Of a DNA stretch of 64,000 nucleotides, positions 36,454-47,257 are shown piece after piece. Made by a program: the position numbers and the translations under genes. Below the pieces are notes generated by a model. That model was not told the origin of the DNA, searched no databases, and worked only from the letters and a program-made list of their open reading frames with translations. The stretch covers positions 248,001 through 312,000 of the forward strand of contig NZ_CAXBGN010000002.1 of assembly GCF_963975415.1 (NCBI RefSeq). Reading direction: 5' to 3'. The stretch's first letter is position 1. The number at the start of each line of letters is the position of its first letter. This DNA is from Kriegella sp963975415. Its GTDB lineage: Bacteria > Bacteroidota > Bacteroidia > Flavobacteriales > Flavobacteriaceae.

Positions 36454-36487
36454 AAAAGCCCGCTCATGTTTATCTGAGCGGGCTTTT
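36454..36487. terminator. Bidirectional terminator between xylA and the symporter
   Basis: A 13-bp perfect stem, AAAAGCCCGCTCA/TGAGCGGGCTTTT, with an 8-base loop sits between the convergent stops. T-rich flanks on both strands suit termination in both directions. Confidence 0.88.
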
Positions 36488-36500
36488 ACTTAGTTCTTTT

Positions 36501-38153
36501 TTATTGTGCAAAATATATATATATGCCCACCACGATAGCAGTAATAGCAAGACCAACTTGTTTCACATATTTATACGGGGTAATATCAACTTGTTCTGTG
36601 TATTCCTGTAAATAAGCCTCTTTTCTGGGATATAACTTGCCGATAACCAACATTATGGCAATATTCAATATGAATAAAATCGCCATGACATGCAAAAAGT
36701 GTGGATAGGCCTCGGCTTCCACTACGGCCAATTCACCAGCATCTGTTATTCCTTGGACTGCGGCTTGTTCAAGGGCATTTCCAACAAGAAGGGGCTTTAG
36801 AATGAATTGACTTAAAATATAGAGAATAGAACCGGAAATAATGCCAATCTTAGCTGCGATGGCCGGAACGCGTTTGGTCACAAAACCAACCACTATAATT
36901 GTTAAGATCGGAATACTGTAAATTCCGTTTACTTCCTGCAAATAAGCGAATAGGCTATCAGCATTAGCAATCAGGGGAGCTATGAACATAGCCGCAATGG
37001 CCAATATAATTCCGAAAATTTTACCATACTTTACGACGGTTCGTTCAGAAGCTTCCTGATTTATGTGTTGTTTATAAATATCGAGTCCGAAAAGGGTTAC
37101 CGAGCTATTTAACACGCTATTGAATGAACTTAAAATAGCACCGAACAATACAGCTGCGAAAAAACCGATTAAATAATCGGGTAGTACCGCATTTACCAAA
37201 GCGGGGTATGCCTGATCGGGAAGGTCCAACCCTCCCTGAAACATGTGATAGGCAATAATTCCCGGTAATACCACGATAAGTGGTCCTAATATTTTTATGA
37301 AAGAAGCCAATAAGAGCCCCTTTTGGCCCTCTTGCAAATTCTTGGCACCTAAGGCCCTTTGTATGATCTGTTGATTTGTTCCCCAATAGAAAAGTTGTAC
37401 CAACATCATTCCCGTAAAAATGGTAACGAAGGGCACCGATGCCGTCACTCCGCCCGTCGAATCGAACTTCTCCGGATGTTCTGTGGTCAAAACGGAAATT
37501 CCTTCAAGAACACTTCCGTCCCCGATGGCCATTAATCCAAATATGGGAATCAATATACCCCCTAGCAACAAACCTATGGCATTAATACTATCGGAGACCG
37601 CAACCGCCTTTAAACCCCCAAAAACCGCATAAATCGACCCAATTATTCCGATACCCCAGACACAGATCCACAAAGCTTGGGTATCGGTTACGTTTAGTAG
37701 TTCAGGAATTTTGAACATGCCGCTAATCGCCACGGAACCTGAATATAGAATGATCGGTAAGAGTACGACAACGTATCCTGTTAAGAACAAGGCCGATGTA
37801 ATAGTCTTAGTCGTTACATCGAATCTTGTTGCCAAAAATTGGGGAATGGTTGTTAACCCGCCTTTTAAATATCGCGGCAACAGAAATATAGCCGTAACAA
37901 CCATGGCCATGGCCGCTAAAGTTTCCCAGGCCATTACCAAAATCCCCTCGGTATAGGCTTGGCCATTAAGACCCACTATTTGTTCCGTGGAAAGGTTGGT
38001 CAACAATAAAGATCCGGCGATAACACCAGCTGTTAGGCTTCTACCTCCCAAAAAATAACCGTCGGAAGAGTTTTCATCTGTTTTACGGGTTGCCAAATAT
38101 GAGATTACGGCCACCAATAAGGTAAAGCCTACGAAGGAGAGAATTCCTAGCAT
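36501..38153 (-). CDS. Sodium/solute symporter (SSS/SLC5 family), probably for sugar
   Basis: This is a 550-aa membrane protein with about 13-14 transmembrane segments. SSS signatures include YFLGGRSLTAGVIAGSLLLTNLSTEQIVGLNGQ at the start (SGLT-like), the AVFGGLKAVAVSD loop and GTNQQIIQRALGAKNLQEGQKG. It would import a small solute with sodium across the inner membrane. Its convergent position to xylA and the sugar-transporter subfamily look suggest xylose or another monosaccharide; that is inference. It is followed on its downstream side by the shared terminator. No co-directional partner is present. Confidence 0.9.
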   Translation of the reverse strand: MLGILSFVGFTLLVAVISYLATRKTDENSSDGYFLGGRSLTAGVIAGSLLLTNLSTEQIVGLNGQAYTEGILVMAWETLAAMAMVVTAIFLLPRYLKGGLTTIPQFLATRFDVTTKTITSALFLTGYVVVLLPIILYSGSVAISGMFKIPELLNVTDTQALWICVWGIGIIGSIYAVFGGLKAVAVSDSINAIGLLLGGILIPIFGLMAIGDGSVLEGISVLTTEHPEKFDSTGGVTASVPFVTIFTGMMLVQLFYWGTNQQIIQRALGAKNLQEGQKGLLLASFIKILGPLIVVLPGIIAYHMFQGGLDLPDQAYPALVNAVLPDYLIGFFAAVLFGAILSSFNSVLNSSVTLFGLDIYKQHINQEASERTVVKYGKIFGIILAIAAMFIAPLIANADSLFAYLQEVNGIYSIPILTIIVVGFVTKRVPAIAAKIGIISGSILYILSQFILKPLLVGNALEQAAVQGITDAGELAVVEAEAYPHFLHVMAILFILNIAIMLVIGKLYPRKEAYLQEYTEQVDITPYKYVKQVGLAITAIVVGIYIYFAQ

Positions 38154-38192
38154 AATATAAAGTTGGGTTGATAATAGTGGCTAAATATATCG

Positions 38193-38218
38193 GATTATTT
38201 GCTAAAAAATAAATAATC
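38193..38218. promoter_or_regulatory. Inverted repeat upstream of the symporter
   Basis: GATTATTT (38193-38200) and AAATAATC (38211-38218) form an 8-bp inverted repeat with a 10-base gap, in the divergent region between the symporter and the CRTAC1-like gene. It may be a regulator-binding site; A/T-richness makes chance occurrence quite possible. Confidence 0.3.
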
Positions 38219-38347
38219 GTCTGACAATCTTTCAGATTTGCAAACACGGCCAAAACATTAACTCAATCGCTTAGGTCATTTCTAGGAAGATTACTTATAT
38301 TGCTACTTTCCGAAGCAGAAAATATTTAGTAATTAACTACTTCAAAA

Positions 38348-41300
38348 TTGATATTGAATTTAACAAAAAGACTGACTTTTTTTGTGCTTGTATCAGTACT
38401 TTTTTCCTGCAATACAAAAAAGGAAAACACCCAAGGCGAGAAAGTCACAGAAACTCTTTTTTCCTTACTTTCTTCTGATAAAACGGGTATCGACTTCATA
38501 AATGAAGTAGAGAACCAAAAGAATTTTAATATTTTCAAATATCGCAATTTCTACAATGGCGGGGGTGTTGCTATAGGGGACATCAACAATGATGGCCTGG
38601 CAGACATTTATATGACCGCCAACATGAAGTCTAACAAATTATATCTCAATAAAGGCAACTTTAAGTTTGAAGACATTTCAGAGGCTGCCGGAGTCACGGG
38701 CAACAAACCCTGGTCTACCGGTGTGGTAATGGCCGACATCAACAACGATGGTCTTTTGGATATTTACGTAAGTAACGCCGGAAATATGGAAGGCAACAAT
38801 CACGATAATGATCTGTATATAAACAATGGCCCGTCAGATGGGTCAGGACAAATAACATTCACGGAAAGTGCAAAAGAATACAACTTGGCCAAAACGGGCT
38901 TTTCGACCCACGCTTCTTTTTTTGATTACGATAAAGATGGAGATTTAGATGCATACATTTTAAATAATAGCAATATCCCGGTTAGCAGTTTGGGTTATGC
39001 CGAACAACGAGAGATCAGGGCCCAAGATTGGGAGGGTGTTCCCGATATTTTCAAAGGAGTGGGTGATATGTTACTTCGAAACGATGACGGAAAATTCGTT
39101 GATGTAAGCGAAGAATCGGGTATCTATGGCAGTCTAATCGGCTTTGGCCTAGGGGTGATGGTAAGCGACATCAATGGCGACCTTTACCCCGATATTTATG
39201 TGTCGAATGATTTTTACGAGCGTGATTATCTGTATATCAATCAAAAAGACGGCACCTTTACCGAAGAAATAAAAGACTGGACCTCCCATCTATCCCTATC
39301 TGCTATGGGCATTGACATGGCCGATATCAACAACGATGGCAATGCAGACATTTTCATTACCGACATGTTACCCGAGCCCGATGAGCGCGTAAAATCAGTG
39401 ATGGAGTTTGAAGGATACAATATTTTTAAGCTGAAGCAAAGTAAAGATTTCTCTCAACAGTACATTCAAAACACTTTGCAACTCAACAATGGTAACGGGT
39501 CTTTTTCTGAAGTCGCCTATTTTAGCGGTGTTTCGGCTACCGATTGGAGTTGGGCAGGCCTTCTCTTCGATATGGACAATGATGGATTACGTGATATTTT
39601 CGTCACCAATGGCATTAACCACGACCTTACAGATCTCGATTTTGTCGATTTTTTCGCGAATGAGATTATCCAAAACATGGCGCTCACCGGAAGAAAAGAG
39701 TCCATTGATTCGATAATCAATAAAATGCCAGTGGCCCCCCAACCCAATTATGCTTTTAGAAATAATGGCGATATTACCTTCTCCAACGAGAATAAGGAAT
39801 GGGGTTTCGAAATACCCAGTCTTTCTAACGGAGCAGCCTATGGAGACTTAGACAATGACGGTGATTTAGACCTTGTGGTCAATAATGTGAACATGAGCGC
39901 ATTTGTTTACGAAAACGAGTCGGAAAAACATCTTGACCATAACTATATCAAATTAAAATTTGAAGGGGAAGGAAAAAATAAATTCGGCGTGGGCACAAGC
40001 ATGCGACTCTATTATGATGACAACATTGTTTTTCAAGAACTGATTCCTTCCCGCGGTTTTCAATCTTCTGTAGATTATGTAATGACCATTGGGGTGGGTA
40101 CAACGAAAACCATAGATTCCGTACGCATCATCTGGCCCAACGATGACACCCAAAAATTGACCAACGTACAGGCAAATCAACTGGTTATTGTAAAACAATC
40201 AATGGCTACGGAAAAATATGTGATTACCAAAACCAGCCCTAAAGAACCATTGCTTAAGGAGTTAAAACAAGACAACTTGGTGGTTCATAAAGAAAATAGC
40301 TACAATGATTTTGACCAAGAAGGCCTCATTTATAAAAAGCTGTCGCAAGAAGGTCCGGCCATGGCTATTGGAGATATTGATGGTGACGGCAATCAAGATG
40401 TTTTTATAGGAGGAGCCAAAGGAAAGGCTGGAATGATTTATTTGCACAAAGGGGCAGGAAAACTTTTTCCTACCTCACAAAATGCCCTATATTCCGATGC
40501 AGACTACGAAGATACCGCCGCCTCATTTTTTGATGTTGATAACGATGGAGACTTGGATCTTATGGTCGGCACAGGAGGCAACCAAGTTGGGGAAGAAAAC
40601 ACTTATGCAGCAAGGCTGTATCTCAACGATGGAAAAGGCTCTTTTGCTGGCTCGCCAACTAGCTTGCCATCCATCCATAAGAATGTCGCCGTAATTTCGT
40701 CTAACGACTTTGATGAAGATGGCGACATCGACGTTTTTATTGGTTCACGTAGCGTGGTGGGCACCTATGGAGTAAACCCGAATCACCTTTTTTTAGAAAA
40801 CAATGGCGATGGCACATTTTCAGATGCTTCGGAACGGTTGGCCTACGATTTAAAGGATGCAGGCATGGTTACAGATGCCCTTTGGACGGATATCGACGGG
40901 GACGGAAAAAAAGATTTGATTACTGTGGCCGAATGGGATACGCCAAAAATATTTAAGAATACAGGAAGAAGGTTGACCAAACTATCCTCAGCATTGGATA
41001 GTTTAAATGGATGGTGGAACACTATTGAAGTTGCAGACCTTGATAACGACGGCGACGATGACCTCATATTAGGCAATCAAGGAAATAATCTCCATTACAA
41101 ACCCTCTGAGGAAAACCCGATGCAAATGTGGGTTAACGATTTTGACAATAATGGAACCATCGAACAAATAGTAACCCAGCGTTTTAACAGAAAAGATTAT
41201 CCGCTGCACCAGAAAAAAGAACTAACAACTCAAATCGTCGCTTTAAAGAAACAGAACTTGAAAGCATCTGAGTACGCAAAGAAAACGGTAGATGAATTAT

Positions 41301-41719
41301 TCCCCAAGAGCATTTTAGATAACTCAATAGTTAAGAAAGCCAGCATATCCGCTTCGGTCATTGCCGTTAACGAAGGCGATGGAAGATTTTCGGTTCAAGA
41401 ATTGCCAAGTAGGGCACAATTATCATGCATTTGCGGCATAACATGTTCTGATGTAAATGGCGACGGTAATTTAGACTTGATTATGGGAGGAAACAATTAC
41501 GAATTTAAACCCCAATATTCAAGACTTGATGCTAGTTATGGCCACGTGCTTTTAGGCAACGGAAAGTTAGATTTTAAATGGCAAGACTATGGCACAAGTG
41601 GTTTTTTTGTTAAAGGGGAGATAAAACACCTCAAGCAATTTAAAAACAAAAATGGCAAGGTCTATTTGATTACCGCACTAAACGACGACAAACCCAAGAT
41701 TTTTACGCTCGATGATTAG
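38348..41719 (+). CDS. CRTAC1-like FG-GAP/VCBS and ASPIC/UnbV repeat lipoprotein, copy 1
   Basis: The 1123-aa protein starts with a lipoprotein signal (LVSVLFSC). It then carries many calcium-binding FG-GAP repeats of the form D-I-N-N-D-G-x-x-D-I (for example ADIYMT, LDIYVSN, ADIFITDM) that build integrin-like propellers. An ASPIC/UnbV-type segment (KFGVGTSMRLYYDD ... SVRIIWPNDD) lies in the middle and a second propeller follows. No ATG fits; TTG at 38348 or 38354 precedes the leader. It is probably surface exposed and structural or glycan-binding; no enzyme motif is seen. Its end overlaps the next, similar gene by 8 nt. Confidence 0.87.
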   Translation: MILNLTKRLTFFVLVSVLFSCNTKKENTQGEKVTETLFSLLSSDKTGIDFINEVENQKNFNIFKYRNFYNGGGVAIGDINNDGLADIYMTANMKSNKLYLNKGNFKFEDISEAAGVTGNKPWSTGVVMADINNDGLLDIYVSNAGNMEGNNHDNDLYINNGPSDGSGQITFTESAKEYNLAKTGFSTHASFFDYDKDGDLDAYILNNSNIPVSSLGYAEQREIRAQDWEGVPDIFKGVGDMLLRNDDGKFVDVSEESGIYGSLIGFGLGVMVSDINGDLYPDIYVSNDFYERDYLYINQKDGTFTEEIKDWTSHLSLSAMGIDMADINNDGNADIFITDMLPEPDERVKSVMEFEGYNIFKLKQSKDFSQQYIQNTLQLNNGNGSFSEVAYFSGVSATDWSWAGLLFDMDNDGLRDIFVTNGINHDLTDLDFVDFFANEIIQNMALTGRKESIDSIINKMPVAPQPNYAFRNNGDITFSNENKEWGFEIPSLSNGAAYGDLDNDGDLDLVVNNVNMSAFVYENESEKHLDHNYIKLKFEGEGKNKFGVGTSMRLYYDDNIVFQELIPSRGFQSSVDYVMTIGVGTTKTIDSVRIIWPNDDTQKLTNVQANQLVIVKQSMATEKYVITKTSPKEPLLKELKQDNLVVHKENSYNDFDQEGLIYKKLSQEGPAMAIGDIDGDGNQDVFIGGAKGKAGMIYLHKGAGKLFPTSQNALYSDADYEDTAASFFDVDNDGDLDLMVGTGGNQVGEENTYAARLYLNDGKGSFAGSPTSLPSIHKNVAVISSNDFDEDGDIDVFIGSRSVVGTYGVNPNHLFLENNGDGTFSDASERLAYDLKDAGMVTDALWTDIDGDGKKDLITVAEWDTPKIFKNTGRRLTKLSSALDSLNGWWNTIEVADLDNDGDDDLILGNQGNNLHYKPSEENPMQMWVNDFDNNGTIEQIVTQRFNRKDYPLHQKKELTTQIVALKKQNLKASEYAKKTVDELFPKSILDNSIVKKASISASVIAVNEGDGRFSVQELPSRAQLSCICGITCSDVNGDGNLDLIMGGNNYEFKPQYSRLDASYGHVLLGNGKLDFKWQDYGTSGFFVKGEIKHLKQFKNKNGKVYLITALNDDKPKIFTLDD

Positions 41720-44700
41720 GCATTTAAGACTTATCATAATACTCGCCTTCATGACAGGATGTAAAAGTGAAGTTGGTGATCTATTTGAAAATCCGTCACC
41801 AGAGCTAACCGGAATTACCTTCACCAACACGCTTTCAGAAACAGAAGACCGCAACATTTTAGACTATCTGTATTTCTATAATGGCGGTGGCGTGGCCATT
41901 GGCGATATAAATAATGATGGTTTTGCAGACATTTTTTTCTCGGGAAACCAGGTAAAGAATAAATTATACCTCAACAAAGGAAACAATGCCAACGGTAAAG
42001 CAAGTCTAAATTTTGAGGATATTACCGCGCAATCGGGAGTCGAAGGCAATAGTACTTGGAATACCGGTGCCATTATGGGTGATGTCAACGGCGACGGATT
42101 GCTCGACATTTACGTTTGTGCCGTAGTCGGCATCAAAGGTTTCAGCGGGTTCAACGAACTCTATATCAATAACGGCACTTCTGAAGAGGGAGAGGTTACT
42201 TTTACAGAAAGTGCAGCCGAATATGGCCTCGATTTTGACTCTTATAGTTCCAACGCGGCATTTATAGATTTTGACCTCGATGGTGATCTAGACATTTACC
42301 TTCTCAATCATGCCATACATACACAAGATTCTTTTGGTAAAGCGGAACAACGGCTTAAAAGAAATTATCAAACCGGAGATAAATTGTTGCGTAACGATGG
42401 CGAAAAGTTTACCGATATAAGTGAAGAAGCGGGTATTTATGGAGGAGTTAGTGGTTATGGATTAGGCGTGGCCGTGGCCGATTTTAACCAAGATGGATGG
42501 CCTGACATCTATGTTGGGAACGATTTTCACGAAGACGATTATTACTACCTCAATAATGGAAACGGTACTTTTACCAATAGACTAAAAGAGTTTTTTGGTC
42601 ATACCACGCGATTTTCAATGGGGAACGACGTGGCCGACATCAACCATGACGGTCTTCCCGATTTATTGTCACTAGACATGCTCCCGGAAGATGAAAAAAT
42701 ATTGAAATCATCACAAGGTGATATAGATTTTCAAATTCAAAAGCTGCAGACCCAACAGTATGGCTACCACTACCAGTTCACCAGAAACATGTTGCAGGTG
42801 AATGGGCGGGACGGTTACGCTGAAATTGCCTTGCAAAGTGGCATTTCGGCCACAGATTGGAGCTGGAGTGCACTTTTTGGAGATTACGACCAAGACGGCG
42901 AACAAGATGTCTTTATTTCCAATGGCATACCAAAACGCCCAAATGACCTTGATTACATCAACTTTGTATCAAGTGATGAAATCAAAAAAAAAATAAACAA
43001 CACCAAATTGGTCGATCAACGTGCCTTGGATTTAATGCCCTCGGGAAAAACACATAATTACATCTTCAAGGGTACTAATAATCTAATCTTCGAAGACAAA
43101 TCACACCAATGGATCACAAACGACACCCTTGTTTCAGGGGCCACTGCCCTTGGTGACCTCGATAATGACGGCGACCTTGATTTAGTGGTGAACAACTTAA
43201 ACAGCCCTGCAACGCTCTATATCAACCAAACCAATACAAAAGCAACATACTTAAAATTAAGGTTTGAGTATGCTGATAAAAATCCGTTTGGCATCGGCAC
43301 CAAAGTATTTTCATATAACAAGAATAATTTACAATACAAAGAACTGTATACGGTCAGGGGATTTCAAGCCTCTTCAGAACCCATTATCCATTTTGGTTAT
43401 GGTCAAGCCGACATGGTGGACTCTTTGAAAATCGTTTGGCCCGACAAAAGTTATCAGGTACTAACCAAGGTAGCCACAAACCAAACGCTCACTATCTCAC
43501 CCAACCACACCAAGTCATTCGACTACCGATCATTGCATCAAAAAACAAAGCAAATCTTTGAAAAGGTCGACACAAATTTAGGAATCGATTTTACCCATAT
43601 CGAAGACAATTATACCGATTTTAATCGTCAGAAATTGATTCCCTATCAAATCTCGGATCGCGGTCCCGCAACAGCCATCGGTGATTTGAACAATGATGGC
43701 AAAGCTGACATTTTCTTTGGGGGATCGAAATATATTCCTTCCCAACTATTCATACAGGGTGATACTTCGTTTATTAAAAACAAAATAGCTGCAATCATCA
43801 AAGATTCTATTAAAGAAGATGTGGCGGCCTTGATTACCGATTTTACGAATGACGGTAAAAACGACCTCTTTTTAGGATCGGGTGGCGGCGACTTCTACAA
43901 TCAAATGAAACCCTTACGCGATAGCTATTATGTTCAGAAAGATTCCTCTTTTATAACTCGGGAACTTCCCACATATTTTGAAAATGCCTCCGTTGTACGG
44001 GCCCATGACTTCGATGGTGACGACGACATTGACCTCTTTGTCGGTAATCAAGCAATAACGAATGACTTCGGAAGAATTCCAAATTCCTTTTTACTAAAAA
44101 ATGAGAAAGGCAGTTTTTCCATTAGCGAAAATTCGGCACTTCAAAATATAGGCATGGTAACCGATGCCCTTTGGCACGATTTTGACAATGACGGTTATAA
44201 AGACCTTATTGTCGTCGGTGAGTGGATGTCACCCAGATTCTTTAAAAGCGATAATGGTGATTTGACCGAAGTATCAGTTTTGAATAAAAAGATAAACGGA
44301 TTATGGCAATGCATTATCCCCTTTGATATCGATGGAGATGGCGATATCGATTACCTAATGGGCAATTGGGGCACGAACACCAAATTCAAGGCCTCCACAA
44401 ATTCTCCTATGAAAATGTTCTACAACGATTTTGACTCAAACGGAAACACGGAAACCTTGGTCGCCATTGAGAAAGATGGCGCCTATTATCCATTAGAAGG
44501 TTTTGATCAATTGGTGGGCCAACTGGTGGGCCTGCGAAAAAAGTTCAATACTTACAGCAGCTTCGCCGGCAAGTCGATCGAACAGATTTTTGACAAGACC
44601 ATATTGAACAGGGCCACTATTTTAGAAGTAAACGAACTACACTCTGGTTTTCTGAAAAATGAAAAAGGCAAATTTGTGTTCGTTCCATTTCAGAACGAGT

Positions 44701-45008
44701 TGCAAGTATCACCAATAATGGCCTTTCTCGATTATGACTTTGACGGTGATGGTGCAGCAGAAGTATTGGTCGGGGGAAACTACTTTGGCATCAAACCTTT
44801 TCACGGCCGATTCGATTCTTTTTCGGGAGCCTTGATAAAAAATCAAAATAACGTAATTTTGGGGAATAAGATCGGATTGAATTTTTACCGGAAATCAATT
44901 CGGCATTTAAATATCATTACCGTAAAAGACCGACCATACCTCTTGGCCACGATAAACAACGAACGGGCACAGGTTTATAAATTAAAACAACAAACGGAAG
45001 AAAGATGA
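41712..45008 (+). CDS. CRTAC1-like FG-GAP/VCBS and ASPIC/UnbV repeat lipoprotein, copy 2
   Basis: This 1098-aa paralogue of the preceding gene has the same order: lipoprotein signal (LAFMTGC), FG-GAP repeats with DxNxDGxxD calcium loops, an ASPIC/UnbV-like segment (FGIGTKVFSYNKNN ... LKIVWPDKS) and a second set of repeats ending near the C-terminus. Shared phrases such as FYNGGGVAIGDINNDG and SGISATDWSW indicate tandem duplication followed by divergence. It overlaps the upstream gene by 8 nt and the haloperoxidase-like gene by 4 nt, so the three are probably translated together and may form one surface assembly. Confidence 0.87.
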   Translation: MIRHLRLIIILAFMTGCKSEVGDLFENPSPELTGITFTNTLSETEDRNILDYLYFYNGGGVAIGDINNDGFADIFFSGNQVKNKLYLNKGNNANGKASLNFEDITAQSGVEGNSTWNTGAIMGDVNGDGLLDIYVCAVVGIKGFSGFNELYINNGTSEEGEVTFTESAAEYGLDFDSYSSNAAFIDFDLDGDLDIYLLNHAIHTQDSFGKAEQRLKRNYQTGDKLLRNDGEKFTDISEEAGIYGGVSGYGLGVAVADFNQDGWPDIYVGNDFHEDDYYYLNNGNGTFTNRLKEFFGHTTRFSMGNDVADINHDGLPDLLSLDMLPEDEKILKSSQGDIDFQIQKLQTQQYGYHYQFTRNMLQVNGRDGYAEIALQSGISATDWSWSALFGDYDQDGEQDVFISNGIPKRPNDLDYINFVSSDEIKKKINNTKLVDQRALDLMPSGKTHNYIFKGTNNLIFEDKSHQWITNDTLVSGATALGDLDNDGDLDLVVNNLNSPATLYINQTNTKATYLKLRFEYADKNPFGIGTKVFSYNKNNLQYKELYTVRGFQASSEPIIHFGYGQADMVDSLKIVWPDKSYQVLTKVATNQTLTISPNHTKSFDYRSLHQKTKQIFEKVDTNLGIDFTHIEDNYTDFNRQKLIPYQISDRGPATAIGDLNNDGKADIFFGGSKYIPSQLFIQGDTSFIKNKIAAIIKDSIKEDVAALITDFTNDGKNDLFLGSGGGDFYNQMKPLRDSYYVQKDSSFITRELPTYFENASVVRAHDFDGDDDIDLFVGNQAITNDFGRIPNSFLLKNEKGSFSISENSALQNIGMVTDALWHDFDNDGYKDLIVVGEWMSPRFFKSDNGDLTEVSVLNKKINGLWQCIIPFDIDGDGDIDYLMGNWGTNTKFKASTNSPMKMFYNDFDSNGNTETLVAIEKDGAYYPLEGFDQLVGQLVGLRKKFNTYSSFAGKSIEQIFDKTILNRATILEVNELHSGFLKNEKGKFVFVPFQNELQVSPIMAFLDYDFDGDGAAEVLVGGNYFGIKPFHGRFDSFSGALIKNQNNVILGNKIGLNFYRKSIRHLNIITVKDRPYLLATINNERAQVYKLKQQTEER

Positions 45009-46363
45009 AGAAGGTATTGATGGGACTAGTAGTCATGACAGCCATGATTTCTTGCAACACAAAAGAAGAGGAAGGCCCCATAGTGGTTACCCCTGAACAA
45101 TTTCACACTTCCGTTGACAAGGTCATCGAAATTATGGTTCATGACATTTTCTCCCCCCCTGTTGCCAGTCGTATTTTTGCTTATCCGAATATTGCTGCCT
45201 ACGAGATTATCTCACTTCAAAATGAAGATTACCTTTCGCTGGAAGGACAAGTGACCGATTTGACCTCCATTCCCAAACCTGAAGTGAATTTACCCATCAA
45301 CTATCAAGTGGCCGCATTGGTAGCCCACATGGAATTAAGTAAAAGATTGATTTTTTCAGAAGACCGGATGGAAGCTTTTCGCGATAGTCTTTACGGAATC
45401 TGGGAAACCAAAAACGCCGCTACCTTCAATGCTTCAAAAACCTATGGGTTAAAAGTAGCCGAACATATTGGCACTTGGATGAGTAAAGACAATTATGCCC
45501 AGACACGCACCATGCCAAAGTTTACGGTAAATGCCGAAGACCCGAATCGATGGCAACCCACACCTCCCGCCTATATGGATGGTATTGAACCGCACTGGAA
45601 TAAAATCAGACCCTTTGTAATTGATTCTGCGCAGCAATTCAAACCTACCCCTCCCCCTACTTTTTCAATGGAAGAAGATTCAGATTTTTACAGGGAGTTG
45701 AAAGAAGTTTATGATGTCGGTCAAAAGATTACAGAAACGGGCGATCAATCGGAAGAAATAGAAATCGCCAAATTCTGGGACTGTAATCCTTATGTTTCGG
45801 TAACAAGGGGCCATCTAATGTTTGCCACGAAAAAAATAACCCCTGGAGCCCATTGGATCGGCATCACCAAGATTTCCTGTAAAAAAACGGATAGTGATTT
45901 TGATAAAACCATTTTTGCATATACGAAAACATCGCTGGCCATTGCCGATGCTTTTATTAGTTGTTGGGATGAAAAATATCGAAGCAATCTTATTCGACCC
46001 GAAACCCTGATCAACGAACATATCGACGATAATTGGAAACCGGTCTTACAAACCCCACCGTTTCCTGAATATACCAGTGGTCATTCCGTAGTTTCGGGTG
46101 CCGCATCGACAGCACTGACTAGTATTTTTGGCAATAATTTTGCCTTCGATGATGATACCGAAACCGCATATGGGCTTCCTGTAAGAAGTTTTACTTCGTT
46201 CAATCAGGCGGCCGATGAGGCCGCCATCAGTCGTATGTACGGCGGCATTCACTACCGTGTGGCAATCGAAGTGGGGTTAAAGCAAGGACGAGATTTGGGC
46301 GATTTTATTGTTAACCATTTAAAAATGACGGCAAAAAAAGAGATGGTCTCTATTCAAAAATAA
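45005..46363 (+). CDS. Vanadium-dependent haloperoxidase/PAP2-like lipoprotein
   Basis: The 452-aa protein has a lipoprotein signal (TAMISC) and a PAP2/haloperoxidase core. The oxyanion pocket motifs are visible: K-x6-RP (KYRSNLIRP), TSGHSVVSGAAS, and SRMYGGIHYRVA with Arg and the axial His. The fold binds vanadate in haloperoxidases and phosphate in acid phosphatases, so sequence alone does not decide between them. The Asp that follows His by four positions in some haloperoxidases is Ala here. It overlaps copy 2 of the CRTAC1-like gene (ATGA) and directly abuts the next gene. Confidence 0.87.
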   Translation: MKKVLMGLVVMTAMISCNTKEEEGPIVVTPEQFHTSVDKVIEIMVHDIFSPPVASRIFAYPNIAAYEIISLQNEDYLSLEGQVTDLTSIPKPEVNLPINYQVAALVAHMELSKRLIFSEDRMEAFRDSLYGIWETKNAATFNASKTYGLKVAEHIGTWMSKDNYAQTRTMPKFTVNAEDPNRWQPTPPAYMDGIEPHWNKIRPFVIDSAQQFKPTPPPTFSMEEDSDFYRELKEVYDVGQKITETGDQSEEIEIAKFWDCNPYVSVTRGHLMFATKKITPGAHWIGITKISCKKTDSDFDKTIFAYTKTSLAIADAFISCWDEKYRSNLIRPETLINEHIDDNWKPVLQTPPFPEYTSGHSVVSGAASTALTSIFGNNFAFDDDTETAYGLPVRSFTSFNQAADEAAISRMYGGIHYRVAIEVGLKQGRDLGDFIVNHLKMTAKKEMVSIQK

Positions 46364-47257
46364 ATGAAGAAAATTGCTGTATTTATACTGGCCGTAGCTC
46401 TGGTCGTCTTCCTTTGGTATCTTTTCATCAAACCCTATGATTATGCCGCAACTATCAAAGCAAATACTTTTCCAGGTGCCATAAACCAGTCTCTTAAGGC
46501 GTGGGGAGCCTCATTAAAAGATTCCCGATTTGTCGAACAGACTGACTTGAATTATTTAAAGCAACAAATTAAATACAATGATTCGGTATTTTCATTCCAA
46601 TGGAAAATCGAGGCGCTCAGCGATTCAACTTCCAAAATACACGTTTACATAAAAGATGTTGATCATAGTTTGCGCAATAAACTACATATTCCTCTTTCAG
46701 ATACCGATTTTGAAAAACGTGCCAAAAAAACAATTTTGGAGTTTAACCAACGATTGAAAGAGCACATAGAAAACTTCAAGGTTGCCGTTATTGGTATAGA
46801 TCGTATTCCAAGTAGCTATTGTGCCTATGTCTCATTAAGTGGCAAGCAAACGGAAAAAGCTCAAGGAATGATGCAACATTACGCGCTGTTGGATCAATTG
46901 ATTTTGAAAAACGACATTCAGCCAAATGGAAGGCCGTTTATCGAGGTAACCAAATGGAACATGCAAACCGACAGCATTCATTACAATTTTTGCTATCCAA
47001 TTGTAAAATCAGATTCCCTTCCACGACATAAATCCATTCAGTACAAAGAATTTAAAAGTAGAAAAGCGGTTAAGGCCATTTACAATGGCAATTACATCAC
47101 CTCGGACCGAGCTTGGTACGCATTGCTCGACTATGCGGACAAGAATAGTTTGAAAGTAGAGAAAAAGCCCATGGAAATATTTTATAGCAACCCTAACTTT
47201 GGGGGTAATGAACTGAATTGGAAAACCGAAGTATTCATGCCCTTCAAAAATAAATAA
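46364..47257 (+). CDS. Membrane-anchored protein with a GyrI-like C-terminal domain
   Basis: The 297-aa protein has one N-terminal transmembrane helix (IAVFILAVALVVFLWYLFI) followed by an exported region that opens like an SRPBCC domain (about residues 30-140). The second half ends EIFYSNPNFGGNELNWKTEVFMP, which resembles the GyrI-like/effector-binding domain. GyrI-like domains bind small molecules; no DNA-binding part is present. The gene starts on the base after the preceding stop. Its function is unknown. Confidence 0.75.
   Translation: MKKIAVFILAVALVVFLWYLFIKPYDYAATIKANTFPGAINQSLKAWGASLKDSRFVEQTDLNYLKQQIKYNDSVFSFQWKIEALSDSTSKIHVYIKDVDHSLRNKLHIPLSDTDFEKRAKKTILEFNQRLKEHIENFKVAVIGIDRIPSSYCAYVSLSGKQTEKAQGMMQHYALLDQLILKNDIQPNGRPFIEVTKWNMQTDSIHYNFCYPIVKSDSLPRHKSIQYKEFKSRKAVKAIYNGNYITSDRAWYALLDYADKNSLKVEKKPMEIFYSNPNFGGNELNWKTEVFMPFKNK

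Noticed and set aside
45005..46363. Confident call as a vanadium bromo/iodoperoxidase like those of Zobellia
   Set aside because: The oxyanion pocket is present, but the same pocket serves acid phosphatases and the Asp after the axial His is Ala. The call was kept at family level.
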